Positions 52,460-61,281 are shown, counted from the stretch's first letter. The stretch is DNA of 64,000 bases from KBS-96 sp963722585 (GCA_963722585.1 CAVRNU010000010.1:197779-261778); one strand, 5' to 3'. The notes: generated by a model not told the origin, from the sequence alone. Numbers and translations are program-made.

Positions 52460-52465
52460 ATATGA
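52250..52465 (+). CDS. Small ORF made of five 14-residue repeats, bridging yacG and pgpA
   Basis: A 71-codon reading that is nothing but five in-frame copies of a 14-residue unit, MSAQAIDAVVRGSN (first copy MSVQAIDAVVRDSN), and one final isoleucine. It starts in ATGA overlap with the yacG stop and stops in ATGA overlap with the pgpA start. Each unit begins with its own ATG. The repeat is 42 bp, a multiple of three, so the frame stays open however many units are present. Whether it is translated is not known; it may simply be a non-coding repeat array in a coding-like frame. No known protein family is recognised. Confidence 0.4.
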   Translation: MSVQAIDAVVRDSNMSAQAIDAVVRGSNMSAQAIDAVVRGSNMSAQAIDAVVRGSNMSAQAIDAVVRGSNI

Positions 52466-52926
52466 ATCGCCTCGCCCTCGCGATCGCGACTTTTTTCGGC
52501 TGTGGTTACTTCCCGAAGGGCCCGGGAACAATCGGATCGCTCGCGGCGCTCGCGATTGCCGGTCTCCTTTACCGCTTTTTGGGGATGGGCCGGCCCGGTT
52601 TGTTCCTGCTATTTCTGGTAAGCTTGCCGGTTGCCGCGTGGTCGGCAACGGCGGCCTCGCGGTTGCTCAAGAAAAAGGATCCCGGCCAGGTGGTGATTGA
52701 CGAGGTGGTTGGGCAGTGGCTGACTCTGCTGGGCGCAACGGCATGGAACTGGAAGTCGTTTCTCGCAGCATTCATGCTGTTCCGTTTATTCGACATCTGG
52801 AAGCCGCAACCGGTGCGAGCCGCGGAATCTCTTCCCGAGGGCCTGGGTATCGTAGCTGATGATGTAATAGCTGGAGTTTACGCGGCGCTTATCTTGTATA
52901 TAGGCGCTCGTTTGAGAATTGTCTAA
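52462..52926 (+). CDS. pgpA: Phosphatidylglycerophosphatase A
   Basis: A 154-residue PgpA, which removes phosphate from phosphatidylglycerophosphate to make phosphatidylglycerol at the inner membrane. Landmarks are FFGCGYFPKGPGTIGSLAALAI near the N terminus, DPGQVVIDEVVGQWLTLLG near residue 72 with catalytic acidic residues, FRLFDIWKPQPVRAAESLPEGLGIVADDVIAGVYAAL and a last helix. Several membrane helices. The ATG is reached straight from the last hairpin repeat unit (four-base overlap with the repeat ORF stop). Confidence 0.95.
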   Translation: MNRLALAIATFFGCGYFPKGPGTIGSLAALAIAGLLYRFLGMGRPGLFLLFLVSLPVAAWSATAASRLLKKKDPGQVVIDEVVGQWLTLLGATAWNWKSFLAAFMLFRLFDIWKPQPVRAAESLPEGLGIVADDVIAGVYAALILYIGARLRIV

Positions 52927-52927
52927 T

Positions 52928-53956
52928 ATGGCTATGCGAACCGAGGCTGTTCAGAAGCCCAAAATAACGGCAGTACAACCGAATGCGGCAATCGCTGGTG
53001 GGGAGCTGATCATTCGCGGCGAGGGCTTTTCCGCTTCCGGAACCCCCGCGGTGAGCTTCGGTGGTGAGCCCGCGCAGCTGGTAGTGACTGCCGATGGCTT
53101 GCTGGTGGCGAAAGTGCCTGAAACTGCGACGGCGGGCGACCTGGTTGTGCATAGCGGAGCAGCCAAGAGCAAATCGTGGGCTGCGTGTATTGGGATTCAG
53201 ATTGCCGACAGCTTGCATCCCGTCGCCAATCCGGCAATCGACGCGGATGGGAATATTTTCTCGACGTTCAGCGGATCGCGCGGGCAAAAATCGCCGGTAT
53301 CCATTTACAAGATCGATACGAATTTTACTTCGCGTCCCTTTGTTAGCGATCTGATGAACCCCACTGGTTTGGCCTTCGACCGGTCGGGCCTGCTGTATGC
53401 GTCCAGCCGGTATGAGGGAATCATTTACCAGGTGACGCCCACCGGCAACATGTCGGTTTACGTAGAGGGCATGGGTGTCGCGACAGGAATCGCGTTCGAC
53501 AGGGACGAGAATCTGTATGTCGGCGACCGAAGCGGCACGATTTTCAAAATCAGCCGGTCGCGGCAAATTTACGTGTTCGCAACGCTCGAAGCGTCGCTGT
53601 CCGCCTACCATCTCGCGTTTGGACCGGACGATTATCTTTATGTGACGGGACCCACGACATCCAGCTTCGACGCGATTTTCCGCGTTGCTAAATCGGGAGA
53701 GGTGGAAACGTTTTATCGCGGGCTTGGCCGCCCTCAGGGCCTTGCGTTCGATGCCGCGGGCAGACTTTACGTTGCCGCGTCGTACAAAGGCCGCCGCGGC
53801 GTGGTGCGCTTTAACGGCCAAAACGATCCAGCGATGTTCGTCTCCGGCCCGGGCATCGTCGGTTTGGCATTCTCGCCGTCGAAGGATCTGATCCTGGCGA
53901 CTCATAGCGCCCTCTACCGGCTCGACATCGATCAAGCCGGAAGGCCGATTCCGTGA
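52928..53956 (+). CDS. IPT/TIG plus NHL/SMP-30-like beta-propeller protein
   Basis: About 342 residues from the ATG at 52928 (an in-frame TTG at 52919 is also possible). An N-terminal IPT/TIG immunoglobulin-like domain (about 10-85: KITAVQPNAAIAGGELIIRGEGFSASGTPAVSFGGEPAQ) is followed by a six-bladed propeller-like region with NHL/SMP-30-type turns: NPAIDADGNIFSTFSG, NPTGLAFDRSGLLYASSR, GIAFDRDENLYVGDRSG, LAFGPDDYLYVTGP and GLAFDAAGRLYVAAS. No signal peptide is visible. It may sense or bind a ligand or be a lactonase-like enzyme; no catalytic residues can be assigned. It overlaps cinA by four bases (GTGA). Confidence 0.85.
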   Translation: MAMRTEAVQKPKITAVQPNAAIAGGELIIRGEGFSASGTPAVSFGGEPAQLVVTADGLLVAKVPETATAGDLVVHSGAAKSKSWAACIGIQIADSLHPVANPAIDADGNIFSTFSGSRGQKSPVSIYKIDTNFTSRPFVSDLMNPTGLAFDRSGLLYASSRYEGIIYQVTPTGNMSVYVEGMGVATGIAFDRDENLYVGDRSGTIFKISRSRQIYVFATLEASLSAYHLAFGPDDYLYVTGPTTSSFDAIFRVAKSGEVETFYRGLGRPQGLAFDAAGRLYVAASYKGRRGVVRFNGQNDPAMFVSGPGIVGLAFSPSKDLILATHSALYRLDIDQAGRPIP

Positions 53957-55287
53957 GCGGCTCTTTGAGCGCACAGCCGTCTGGTGGCCCCCCTTTCCCA
54001 AGGGGACCCCTGCGCGATTCAAACAAACGGCTGCGTGCGGAGATTATTGCTGTCGGCAGCGAACTTTTGACACCCGCTCACGTCGATACGAACTCGCTCT
54101 TCATCACCGATCAGCTCAACCGGCTCGGTGTGGATGTTGTCGAAAAACATGTTGTGCTCGACGACCTCCGTAGGCTCGAGCGCGCCATCCGCGAATCGCT
54201 CGATCGGGTCGAGATTGTTCTGCTGAGTGGGGGCTTAGGTCCGACCGAGGACGATGTGACCCGCGCGGCTGCCGCAGCTGCCCTTGGCCGGGAGCTGATC
54301 TTCTCGCCGGAGCAGGAGGAGATCCTTGTCCGGCGCTTTCAACGTCTTAATCGCAAGATGGCGGAAATCAACCGGCGCCAGACGTACCTGATCGACGGCG
54401 CGGAAGCGATATCCAACCCTCATGGAACCGCGCCCGGCCAGTTCTATAGAACGAACAATGGAGCTTTATTTCTACTGCCTGGCCCTCCGCGCGAACTGAA
54501 GCCCATGGTCACCGAACAAGTTGTGCCCAGGCTCGAGAAAATACTCCCGCCTCAGGTACTTCGCACAAAAACCTTCCGAATTGCGGGTATGGGCGAATCG
54601 GATCTGGATGCCCTGATAGCGCCCGTTTATACGCGCTATAAAAATCCGACGACAACGGTGCTTTCCGGACCGGCAGACCTCACCGTAACGCTGGTCGCCC
54701 GCTGTGAAAGCGAAGCCGAGGCCGAGGCGCTGTTAGAAGAAGTGAGCGGACCGATCGCGAAATTGCTGGGCGACCGCCTGTACTCGACGCGCGACGAGCC
54801 GCTCGAAGTAGTGATTGGCAATCTTCTTCGCGAGAGGCAAGCAACTGTAGCAACGGCGGAAAGTTGCACTGGCGGAATGGCGGCTGTCCGCTTGACAGAG
54901 TACGCCGGGAGCTCCGATTTCTTCAAAGCTTCGTTTGTCACCTACACCGAGGAACAGAAAACCGCGCTGCTCGGCGTTCCCAACCAGCTGCTTGAACAGC
55001 ACACAGCGGTAAGCGAAGCTGTCGCCGTTGCCATGGCGGAAGGAGCGCGCGAAAAAAGCGGAGCTACGTTTGCGGTTTCGATAACGGGCTACGCAGGACC
55101 TACCGGCGGCACGGAAGAGAACCCCGTGGGAACGGTTTTCATCGGCGTCGCGACGCCGACCAGCGCGAAGGCTCTGCGATTCCGCTACGGCCTGGACCGC
55201 AACCGCGTCCGCCTGCTCAGCACACAGACAGCGCTTGATCTGCTTCGCCGGGCCATTTTAGGCATCGAGCTTTCCACCTGGCGCTGA
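53953..55287 (+). CDS. cinA: CinA-like protein (nicotinamide-nucleotide amidase family)
   Basis: A 444-residue CinA with the N-terminal MoeA-like domain (RAEIIAVGSELLTPAHVDTNSLFITDQL from residue 29, LSGGLGPTEDDVTRAAAA near 78, LPGPPRELKPM near 175) and the C-terminal PncC-type amidase domain (TAESCTGGMAAVRLTEYAGSS near 300, SITGYAGPTGGTEENPVGTVFIG near 377). Typical CinA begins at MRAEII; here the reading starts 28 residues earlier with GTG and the leader is encoded by a repeat-like block (53966-54025). A closer ATG or GTG is not available in frame, so the extended N terminus is likely real. GTGA overlap with the preceding gene. Confidence 0.95.
   Translation: MSGSLSAQPSGGPPFPRGPLRDSNKRLRAEIIAVGSELLTPAHVDTNSLFITDQLNRLGVDVVEKHVVLDDLRRLERAIRESLDRVEIVLLSGGLGPTEDDVTRAAAAAALGRELIFSPEQEEILVRRFQRLNRKMAEINRRQTYLIDGAEAISNPHGTAPGQFYRTNNGALFLLPGPPRELKPMVTEQVVPRLEKILPPQVLRTKTFRIAGMGESDLDALIAPVYTRYKNPTTTVLSGPADLTVTLVARCESEAEAEALLEEVSGPIAKLLGDRLYSTRDEPLEVVIGNLLRERQATVATAESCTGGMAAVRLTEYAGSSDFFKASFVTYTEEQKTALLGVPNQLLEQHTAVSEAVAVAMAEGAREKSGATFAVSITGYAGPTGGTEENPVGTVFIGVATPTSAKALRFRYGLDRNRVRLLSTQTALDLLRRAILGIELSTWR
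53966..54025. repeat. Repeat-like block inside the start of cinA, sharing both ends with the yacG-pgpA repeats
   Basis: Left end TGAGCGCACAG (53966-53976) is identical to the left end of the 42-bp repeat unit; right end TGCGCGATTCAAACA (54011-54025) differs by one base from units 2-5. The core between is different and contains the hairpin CCCCTT-TCCC-AAGGGG (53990-54005). CAGCCGT before the core and ACGGCTG after it also pair. This is the only other place in the window where these ends appear together. Confidence 0.6.
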
Positions 55288-55289
55288 AA

Positions 55290-55661
55290 TCAAACAGCGA
55301 GTTTCCGGCTTTTGCATTCCTCACACGGGCAGATACTGCGCAAGTGATCGAACGAATAGATTCCGGTGCTGTGGCCGTCGTTCCAGAAAATGCGCACTGC
55401 GTAGTGGCCGACCGGCTCGACCGAAGTCATCTTCAATTTCGGCTTGTACATCTGGAACGGGCTGGGGTTTGCATAGTTCGATTTCTGGGGCTCGGTGCCA
55501 TGCGCTCCGGTGCATGTAGCGCAGGGACATTCGTCACGAAGATATTCGAGCGTGAATTCGCTGTGATGCCCGTCTTTCCAATCGATTTTTATTCCAGCCG
55601 ACTTCGATATAGCGATATGCTCCGGTTCGGCGGCAGCTGGGGTTTCCAATTTATTTCCCAT
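55290..55661 (-). CDS. DUF971 / gamma-butyrobetaine-hydroxylase-like N-terminal domain protein
   Basis: A 123-residue single-domain protein. IKIDWKDGHHSEFTLEYLRDECPCATCTG near residues 25-52 and VRIFWNDGHSTGIYSFDHLRSICPCEECK near the end fit DUF971, with two CPCxxC groups that likely bind zinc. Elsewhere this domain is found alone or fused to Mrp/ApbC proteins or hydroxylases; its own function is not established. It lies two bases from the convergent cinA stop and 11 bases after the rel start-distal end, on the same strand as rel. Confidence 0.88.
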   Translation of the reverse strand: MGNKLETPAAAEPEHIAISKSAGIKIDWKDGHHSEFTLEYLRDECPCATCTGAHGTEPQKSNYANPSPFQMYKPKLKMTSVEPVGHYAVRIFWNDGHSTGIYSFDHLRSICPCEECKSRKLAV

Positions 55662-55672
55662 AAGTGGCTTCC

Positions 55673-57877
55673 CTAGGGCGCCTGCTGGACCCGTTCAATG
55701 TCGCGCACGCCGGGAATGCGCCGAAACGCGGTAATCACGCGGTCGAGCTGCTTCTTATCGCGCACTTCCATCGTGATGTCGACAATCGCTGCTTCATCCT
55801 GGCGGCTTGAATCGGCGCGAGCCTCGAGCGTACGTATATTGCTTGATTCAGCCGAAAGGATCGAGGTCATCTGGTTCAGAATGCCGGGCCGGTCGTCGGT
55901 ATAGATGATGATTTTGACCGGAAGCGGCTCGGAAGCGCTGCGCGCCCAATCAACTTCAATCTTGCGCTCCACTTCGTACATGAGATTTTGCACGTTGGGA
56001 CACTGGGCGGAGTGAACGGCAATGCCTTTGCCCCGCGTGATGTAACCGACGATAGGCTCGCCGCGAATCGGATTGCAGCACTTAGCGCGATAAACCATCA
56101 CCTGATCGATGCCGGTGACGTGGATGGCGAGATCGCCATCGCCTAGGTGCATGCTCTTCCGCGTTTCGGACGGCTTCGGAGTCTCGGGCGGCGCCTGTTC
56201 GGGGAGCGGGCTCTCGGGCGCTACTTTCTGCAACACCTGGCGGGCTGAGAAGCGGCCATAACCCAAAGCCGCGTACAGGTCTTCCGTCTTGCTGACTCCG
56301 TATTCAGTGGCGACAGTCTCCAGGCTGTCCTTTGTAATGCGGCCCAGGTTGACGCCGAAGCGGCGGGCCTCGCGCTCGAGCGACTTTTGGCCAATCTCGA
56401 CTGCTTTGGCTCGTTCCTCCGCGTTAATAACGTGCTTAATCTTATTGCGGGCCTTGGATGTTTTGACAAGCGACAGCCAGTCCTTGCTTGGCTGGTGGCC
56501 CGGCTGAGTCAGGATTTCAACCACGTCGCCGTTCTTGAGCGCGTAGCGCAATGGCCGCAGCGTGCCGTTCACTTTAGCGCCAACGCAGGTGTTTCCAATG
56601 TCGGAGTGAATCGCGTAAGCGAAATCGACGGGAGTGGCGTCGCGCGGGAGAACGATCACGCGGCCGCGCGGCGTGAAGGTGTAGACCTCCTCCGGATAAA
56701 GATCCACTTTCAGCGTGGACATGAATTCTCCGGGGTCGCGCATCTCGCGCTGCCATTCCACAAGCTGCCGGAGCCACGCAATCCGCTGGTCGTCTTCGCC
56801 CGGACCTTTGCGCCCTTCTTTGTATTTCCAGTGCGCTGCGATGCCCTCTTCGGCAATCCGGTGCATTTCTTCCGTGCGGATTTGAACTTCGAACGCCATT
56901 CCGCCCGGCCCAATCACCGACGTGTGCAGGGACTGGTAGAGGTTGGGCCTGGGGATGGCGATGAAATCCTTGATGCGGCCCGGGATGGGATGCCACTCGT
57001 TGTGCAGCACGCCGAGAGCGGCGTAGCAATTTTTAACAGAATCGGTGATGATGCGAACGGCCAGAAGGTCGTACACCTGGTCGAGGCGGATTCTCTGACG
57101 TCTCAGTTTTAAGTAGACCGAGTAGGCGCGCTTCACGCGGCCTTCGACGCGAGCGGGAACGTTCTCGCGAAACAGCTTCTGCTCAATCTCGGTCTTGATC
57201 TGTCTGAGGTATTCTTCGTTCTCCTGGCGCTTCGAGTCGATTTCACGGATCAGCTCGGCCGAAGCTTCAGGTTCCAGCGCCTGAAACGACAAGTCTTCGA
57301 GTTCGCCGCGAATCTTCCCCATTCCAAGCCGGTGCGCGATTGGGGCGTAAATGTCGATGGTTTCCTGGGCGATCCGCTCCCGCCGTTCCTGCGGAAGACA
57401 GCCGATGGTGCGCATGTTATGCAGGCGGTCCGCAAGCTTGACGATGACAACCCGGATATCGCTGGTCATCGCCAGCAGCATCTTTCGCAGGCTTTCCGCC
57501 TGGCGCTCCTCGCGGTGGGCTAAGTCCAGTTTCGTCAACTTTGTTACGCCATCGACGCACCGAGCCACATCCTCTCCGAACGTACTGCGGATCTCGTCGA
57601 GCTGAACGGATGTGTCCTCAACCGTGTCGTGAAGCAGGCCAGTAACCAGGCAGGTCATGTCCATCTGCATATCCGCCAGGATCGTCGTCACGGCCAGGGG
57701 ATGAGCCATATACGGCTCGCCTGAAACACGCTTCTGTTCTTTATGGTGCTCAGTTGCGAAACGGAAAGCCCGCTCGAGCGCCACACAATCCTCATTCGGC
57801 CGCAGTTGCCGCACCTTTTCTTCGAGGGCTTTGTACAGTTCCTCGATCGACGGCGGGGCCGAAATCAGAGTAGACAT
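55673..57877 (-). CDS. rel: Bifunctional (p)ppGpp synthetase/hydrolase Rel
   Basis: A 734-residue RelA/SpoT homologue that makes and breaks the starvation signal (p)ppGpp. Order: HD hydrolase domain (about 25-180, with GEPYMAHPLAV and LLHDTVEDTS, HD pair intact), synthetase domain (about 235-350, with YDLLAVRII and RIKDFIAIPRPNLYQSLHTSVIG), TGS domain (about 390-455, VYTFTPRGRVIVLP), helical and zinc-finger-like region (AKCCNPIRGEPIVGYITRGKGIAVHSAQCPN) and a C-terminal ACT domain. Both activities look intact. It is the only Rel in the window. Start ATG at 57877. Confidence 0.97.
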   Translation of the reverse strand: MSTLISAPPSIEELYKALEEKVRQLRPNEDCVALERAFRFATEHHKEQKRVSGEPYMAHPLAVTTILADMQMDMTCLVTGLLHDTVEDTSVQLDEIRSTFGEDVARCVDGVTKLTKLDLAHREERQAESLRKMLLAMTSDIRVVIVKLADRLHNMRTIGCLPQERRERIAQETIDIYAPIAHRLGMGKIRGELEDLSFQALEPEASAELIREIDSKRQENEEYLRQIKTEIEQKLFRENVPARVEGRVKRAYSVYLKLRRQRIRLDQVYDLLAVRIITDSVKNCYAALGVLHNEWHPIPGRIKDFIAIPRPNLYQSLHTSVIGPGGMAFEVQIRTEEMHRIAEEGIAAHWKYKEGRKGPGEDDQRIAWLRQLVEWQREMRDPGEFMSTLKVDLYPEEVYTFTPRGRVIVLPRDATPVDFAYAIHSDIGNTCVGAKVNGTLRPLRYALKNGDVVEILTQPGHQPSKDWLSLVKTSKARNKIKHVINAEERAKAVEIGQKSLEREARRFGVNLGRITKDSLETVATEYGVSKTEDLYAALGYGRFSARQVLQKVAPESPLPEQAPPETPKPSETRKSMHLGDGDLAIHVTGIDQVMVYRAKCCNPIRGEPIVGYITRGKGIAVHSAQCPNVQNLMYEVERKIEVDWARSASEPLPVKIIIYTDDRPGILNQMTSILSAESSNIRTLEARADSSRQDEAAIVDITMEVRDKKQLDRVITAFRRIPGVRDIERVQQAP

Positions 57878-57958
57878 TCGGTTTATCTTTCTTCTAGGGT
57901 AGAACAGGCGGGCAGGCGAACAGCCAGGTTGGAGAACTACCTGCTCATTAGATTCAGA

Positions 57959-58888
57959 TCACTGGAATAAAGAATCAACCACTGGCCGCGGGACGAGCCA
58001 ATCGCCATCAACGTTTTGTCCCTTGGTCAGGAAGACGCCGGTCGTGAACAATCGAGCCAGATCGGGAGTCGTAGCGGGAGGCTGATTGCGGGCGATCAGA
58101 TTGCGAAACATCGTCGTCAGCTGCGCCAGGTGGTCGCGTACGTTATTGGCCGCCATCTCCGAATCGCAAACAGCGACAAGCCGGATGTCTAATGCGGCAT
58201 TCCGTGCCGACGAGGGTGCCTGACTCACTCCGACTGTGATGCTTGATGCGGACGAAAGCGCGTGCGCGAGGACTTGAACAGCGGGCGGCAGCGAGTCGGG
58301 ATGGTCGAGGATGCGCCGGGGCACCTCGGCCCAAACGGGGAACGCGGGTGTATGCAACTCCGGAGCGCCCTCACGGGGCAGCAATGTGTAAGCGGCGTTG
58401 GCATCGGCGCTGACGGCCACGCCAATGATGTCCGATCGCACCGGGAAGAAAGAAATCCATTTGCCGGGCTGACTGGCAGGCGCTTGACAGTAACGATTCT
58501 TGCAGTGTCCGCCATGTCCGCCGGCGTATTGGATGAGCCGCTGCCAGTTGAACCGGCCCCTCGCCACCGCAAAGAACTGATTGGGCACCGAGGCAACCGC
58601 GATGGCTTCGAGATCGCGCTGATACGCAAAGCCCGTCTCGGCAACAAAGCGCTGGTAATCCGGGTCCTCAGCGCTCTTTGCCGTTTCCAGAAACTTCAAG
58701 AAACCGGAATGCCGGAGCGCGGTCACATCGGCGTAGAGCAGGACGGCGTCGGACTGGGGCAATAAACCTACAAGCCTGGCGGGAGTGGCGTAACGCGGCT
58801 GTGTGGAGTTGTATACGAATATGATGACAGCCGCTGTGAGCAGGATGGCGACAATCAAAAACGGCCAGTTCCGGAGTGCTTTGTTCAC
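57959..58888 (-). CDS. Hypothetical protein with N-terminal membrane anchor
   Basis: A 309-residue protein with one N-terminal helix (NWPFLIVAILLTAAVIIFVYN) and a large predicted periplasmic domain. Recognisable pieces are ARLVGLLPQSDAVLLYADVTALRHSGFLKFL, AIAVASVPNQFFAVARGRFNWQRLIQYA, and a cysteine pair near residue 130. The LLPQSDAV-like opening resembles secreted acidobacterial proteins of unknown function that I have no name for. It starts seven bases after the end of the ABC transporter gene and probably shares its transcript. Confidence 0.65.
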   Translation of the reverse strand: MNKALRNWPFLIVAILLTAAVIIFVYNSTQPRYATPARLVGLLPQSDAVLLYADVTALRHSGFLKFLETAKSAEDPDYQRFVAETGFAYQRDLEAIAVASVPNQFFAVARGRFNWQRLIQYAGGHGGHCKNRYCQAPASQPGKWISFFPVRSDIIGVAVSADANAAYTLLPREGAPELHTPAFPVWAEVPRRILDHPDSLPPAVQVLAHALSSASSITVGVSQAPSSARNAALDIRLVAVCDSEMAANNVRDHLAQLTTMFRNLIARNQPPATTPDLARLFTTGVFLTKGQNVDGDWLVPRPVVDSLFQ

Positions 58889-58895
58889 CCTGATT

Positions 58896-60695
58896 CTACG
58901 TTGGCACAGGCGCTTCGGCCGGGAACGGTTGGCCTAGGGCGGGCGCGGGCTCGAGAGCGCGTTCTCCGACTTGTTGTCTCCAGAGGGCGTAGTAAAGTCC
59001 GGTATCGGCGACGAGTTTCGCGTGGCTGCCTTGCTCGACGATACGTCCTCTCTCGAGCACATAGATTCGCTCGGCGTGCATCACGGTCGAAAGCCGGTGG
59101 GCAATGAGAATCGTCATCACGTCCGATCGCCATCCAACCTCGCGAATCGTGCGGGTGATCTCTTCTTCGGTAATCGAATCAAGCGAAGAAGTGGCCTCAT
59201 CGAACACCAGCAACCGCGGCCTCCGGAGCAATGCCCGGGCTATCGAAAGCCGCTGCTTCTCGCCGCCGGATACCTTTACGCCCCCCTCGCCAATAAGCGT
59301 GTCGAGCCCTTTATCCGCCCGCGCTAACAACGAGTCGGCGGCTGCACGATGCAGCACGTCCAGGCACTCCGCATCGGTCGCATCCGGCCGCACGAAAAGC
59401 AGGTTTTCCCGAATGGTTCCAGAGAAAAGCTGCGTGTCTTGCGTCACGAAGCCAATTTGCGCCCTCAGTTCCTCGGGATCGATTTGAGTCGCATCGATGC
59501 CGTTGTAACGAATCTCGCCACTCCGCGGAGGATAAAGGCCTACCAGCAACTTCACCAAGGTGGTCTTACCCGCTCCGGAGGGTCCGACGAAGGCCACAGT
59601 CTCGCCGCGCGCGAGCCGAAAACTCACGTCCATGACCGCCGGTCGGTTGGCTGTTCGATGCTGAAAACTTACCCCCTCGAACTCGAGCGATTCCACGTTC
59701 CCCAACTGCGCCGCATTCGCCGGTTTCGGCTCAGGCGGGATCTCGAGGATTTCCGCCAGCATGTTCAGAGACGCTTCAGTCTCCCGATAAATATTGATGA
59801 TATTGCCGAGTTCCTGCAGGGGGCCAAAGATAAAGAAGGAATAAATGAAGAGTGAAAAAAACTGTCCGACTGTAATACGCTGGGTGAAAATGAGGTACAG
59901 CATCAGGAACAGGATGGTGGTTCGTAACAGGTTGACCGCCGTTCCTTGCAAAAAGCTGAGGCTCCGGAGATACCGCACTTTCTTGAGCTCGAGTCTCAGA
60001 ATCTTGTCGGTGGTCGTGTTCAGCCGATCGATTTCCTGGCGGGCTAATCCCAAGGTTTTTACGAGTTCGATATTGCGCAGCGATTCGGTGGTTGCGCCGG
60101 CAAGCGCTGCGGTTTCGGCGACGATCGTCTTCTGAATGGCTTTAATTTTCCGGCTCAACACGGAACTGATGCCGCCGAGCAGCGGAACGGTTAATAGGAA
60201 TGCAGGCGCAATGATCCAATCCACGCGCAGAGCGTAGACGGTGACGAAAACAATCCCCACAGTTGCCGTGAACAGGATATTTACGAAAGCCGTAATGAAG
60301 CGCTCGACATCGCTACGGACCTTTTGCAGCTTGCCCAGCGTTTCTCCGCTCCTCTGGTCTTCAAAGACGGCGTATGGCAAGGAAAGCGACCGCTCCACTC
60401 CATCCGCATATAACTGAGCCCCGGTTCGTTGCGTCACGACATTGACGTAATAATCCTGAAAGTTCTTTGCCACGCGGGAAACAAAAGCCACGCCGACTGC
60501 GGCTCCCAACAGGAGAGTCACGCCTTCGACAAATTGGCCGGTTGTGTATTGGTGGAATTTCGTCGCGTACCCGTCAATGATGTAGCGAAAGATGAACGGG
60601 TCGAGGAGGGAGAAAATCTGGTTCACCGCGGCAAGCAGAAGCGCGAGAAACACAACCGGCCAATACTTTTTCAGGTAATGAAAGAGTAAAGCCAT
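58896..60695 (-). CDS. ABC exporter, fused membrane and ATPase domains (MsbA-type)
   Basis: A 599-residue half-transporter. The membrane domain (about 1-310) has six helices, with helix pairs such as YWPVVFLALLLAAVNQIF and LRTTILFLMLYLIF. The ATPase domain (about 335-585) has Walker A VGPSGAGKTTLVKLL, Q-loop IGFVTQDTQLF, signature VSGGEKQRLSIARAL, Walker B LLVFDEATSSLD and the H-loop IAHRLST. A homodimer exporting lipid or drug is expected; substrate cannot be assigned. The next gene downstream is the anchored hypothetical protein. Confidence 0.92.
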   Translation of the reverse strand: MALLFHYLKKYWPVVFLALLLAAVNQIFSLLDPFIFRYIIDGYATKFHQYTTGQFVEGVTLLLGAAVGVAFVSRVAKNFQDYYVNVVTQRTGAQLYADGVERSLSLPYAVFEDQRSGETLGKLQKVRSDVERFITAFVNILFTATVGIVFVTVYALRVDWIIAPAFLLTVPLLGGISSVLSRKIKAIQKTIVAETAALAGATTESLRNIELVKTLGLARQEIDRLNTTTDKILRLELKKVRYLRSLSFLQGTAVNLLRTTILFLMLYLIFTQRITVGQFFSLFIYSFFIFGPLQELGNIINIYRETEASLNMLAEILEIPPEPKPANAAQLGNVESLEFEGVSFQHRTANRPAVMDVSFRLARGETVAFVGPSGAGKTTLVKLLVGLYPPRSGEIRYNGIDATQIDPEELRAQIGFVTQDTQLFSGTIRENLLFVRPDATDAECLDVLHRAAADSLLARADKGLDTLIGEGGVKVSGGEKQRLSIARALLRRPRLLVFDEATSSLDSITEEEITRTIREVGWRSDVMTILIAHRLSTVMHAERIYVLERGRIVEQGSHAKLVADTGLYYALWRQQVGERALEPAPALGQPFPAEAPVPT

Positions 60696-60755
60696 ATCCC
60701 ATCAATCGTGCCAGATTATCGGGTTGGATGCTTGTGGCACGTGCAAAGACTCCTA

Positions 60756-61202
60756 CTATTTCGGCGGTGTGATATCGGTCAGCGGAAGATCCCAGTGAGC
60801 CAGCAGAATCTCGAACCGCCGCTGCTCCTCGCGTTTGTAAGTCTCCTGGTCGGGCCAAAGCTGCTTGATGAGACGCTCTTCGTCGGGATTCGCGGTGGTC
60901 GCCAGGGTCGAGTTCTTAAATCGGATCGTCACGCGGTAGTCCCAGCGGGCGTCCTCAGTCATATGGTTGGCCGGGGTTTCGATCTTCACCGAGATCATTC
61001 GGCCGCTTTCGACGATCTTCTGGAGCAACGGATAGTGGTTTTTCAGAAACAGCTGCAGGAACTCCTGCTGATGGCCCCATTGCACTTTGTAATAGTACTC
61101 GACGGTGTAGGGCTGGCCGGGCGCACCCTGCGGCGGAGCGCCTTGGGCGGGCGCGAGACGCGAGGAAAGCGAAAGCAAGAGCGCAAGTAATACGTTCTTC
61201 AT
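60756..61202 (-). CDS. Secreted hypothetical protein
   Basis: About 148 residues from the ATG at 61202, which has GGAGG seven bases upstream. The signal peptide KNVLLALLLSLSSRLAPAQG is followed by an alanine/proline-rich stretch and a small domain with EYYYKVQWGHQQEFLQLFLKNHYPLLQKIVESGRMISVKIETPANH. The pattern suggests a ferredoxin-like dimeric alpha-beta barrel fold, but I cannot place it in a family. A longer reading from 61235 is possible but the RBS supports the internal ATG. Confidence 0.65.
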   Translation of the reverse strand: MKNVLLALLLSLSSRLAPAQGAPPQGAPGQPYTVEYYYKVQWGHQQEFLQLFLKNHYPLLQKIVESGRMISVKIETPANHMTEDARWDYRVTIRFKNSTLATTANPDEERLIKQLWPDQETYKREEQRRFEILLAHWDLPLTDITPPK

Positions 61203-61281
61203 TGATCCTCCAGGCACTGATTCGGAATTACACAACTCTTACAAACCAGACGCGTAATCCTTGCTACGTTCGAGATGACGA

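Noticed and set aside
52889..54022. Minus-strand ORF of 377 codons
   Set aside because: It runs antisense to the NHL-type protein and cinA start; composition (many Arg, His) is typical of an antisense reading in GC-rich DNA.
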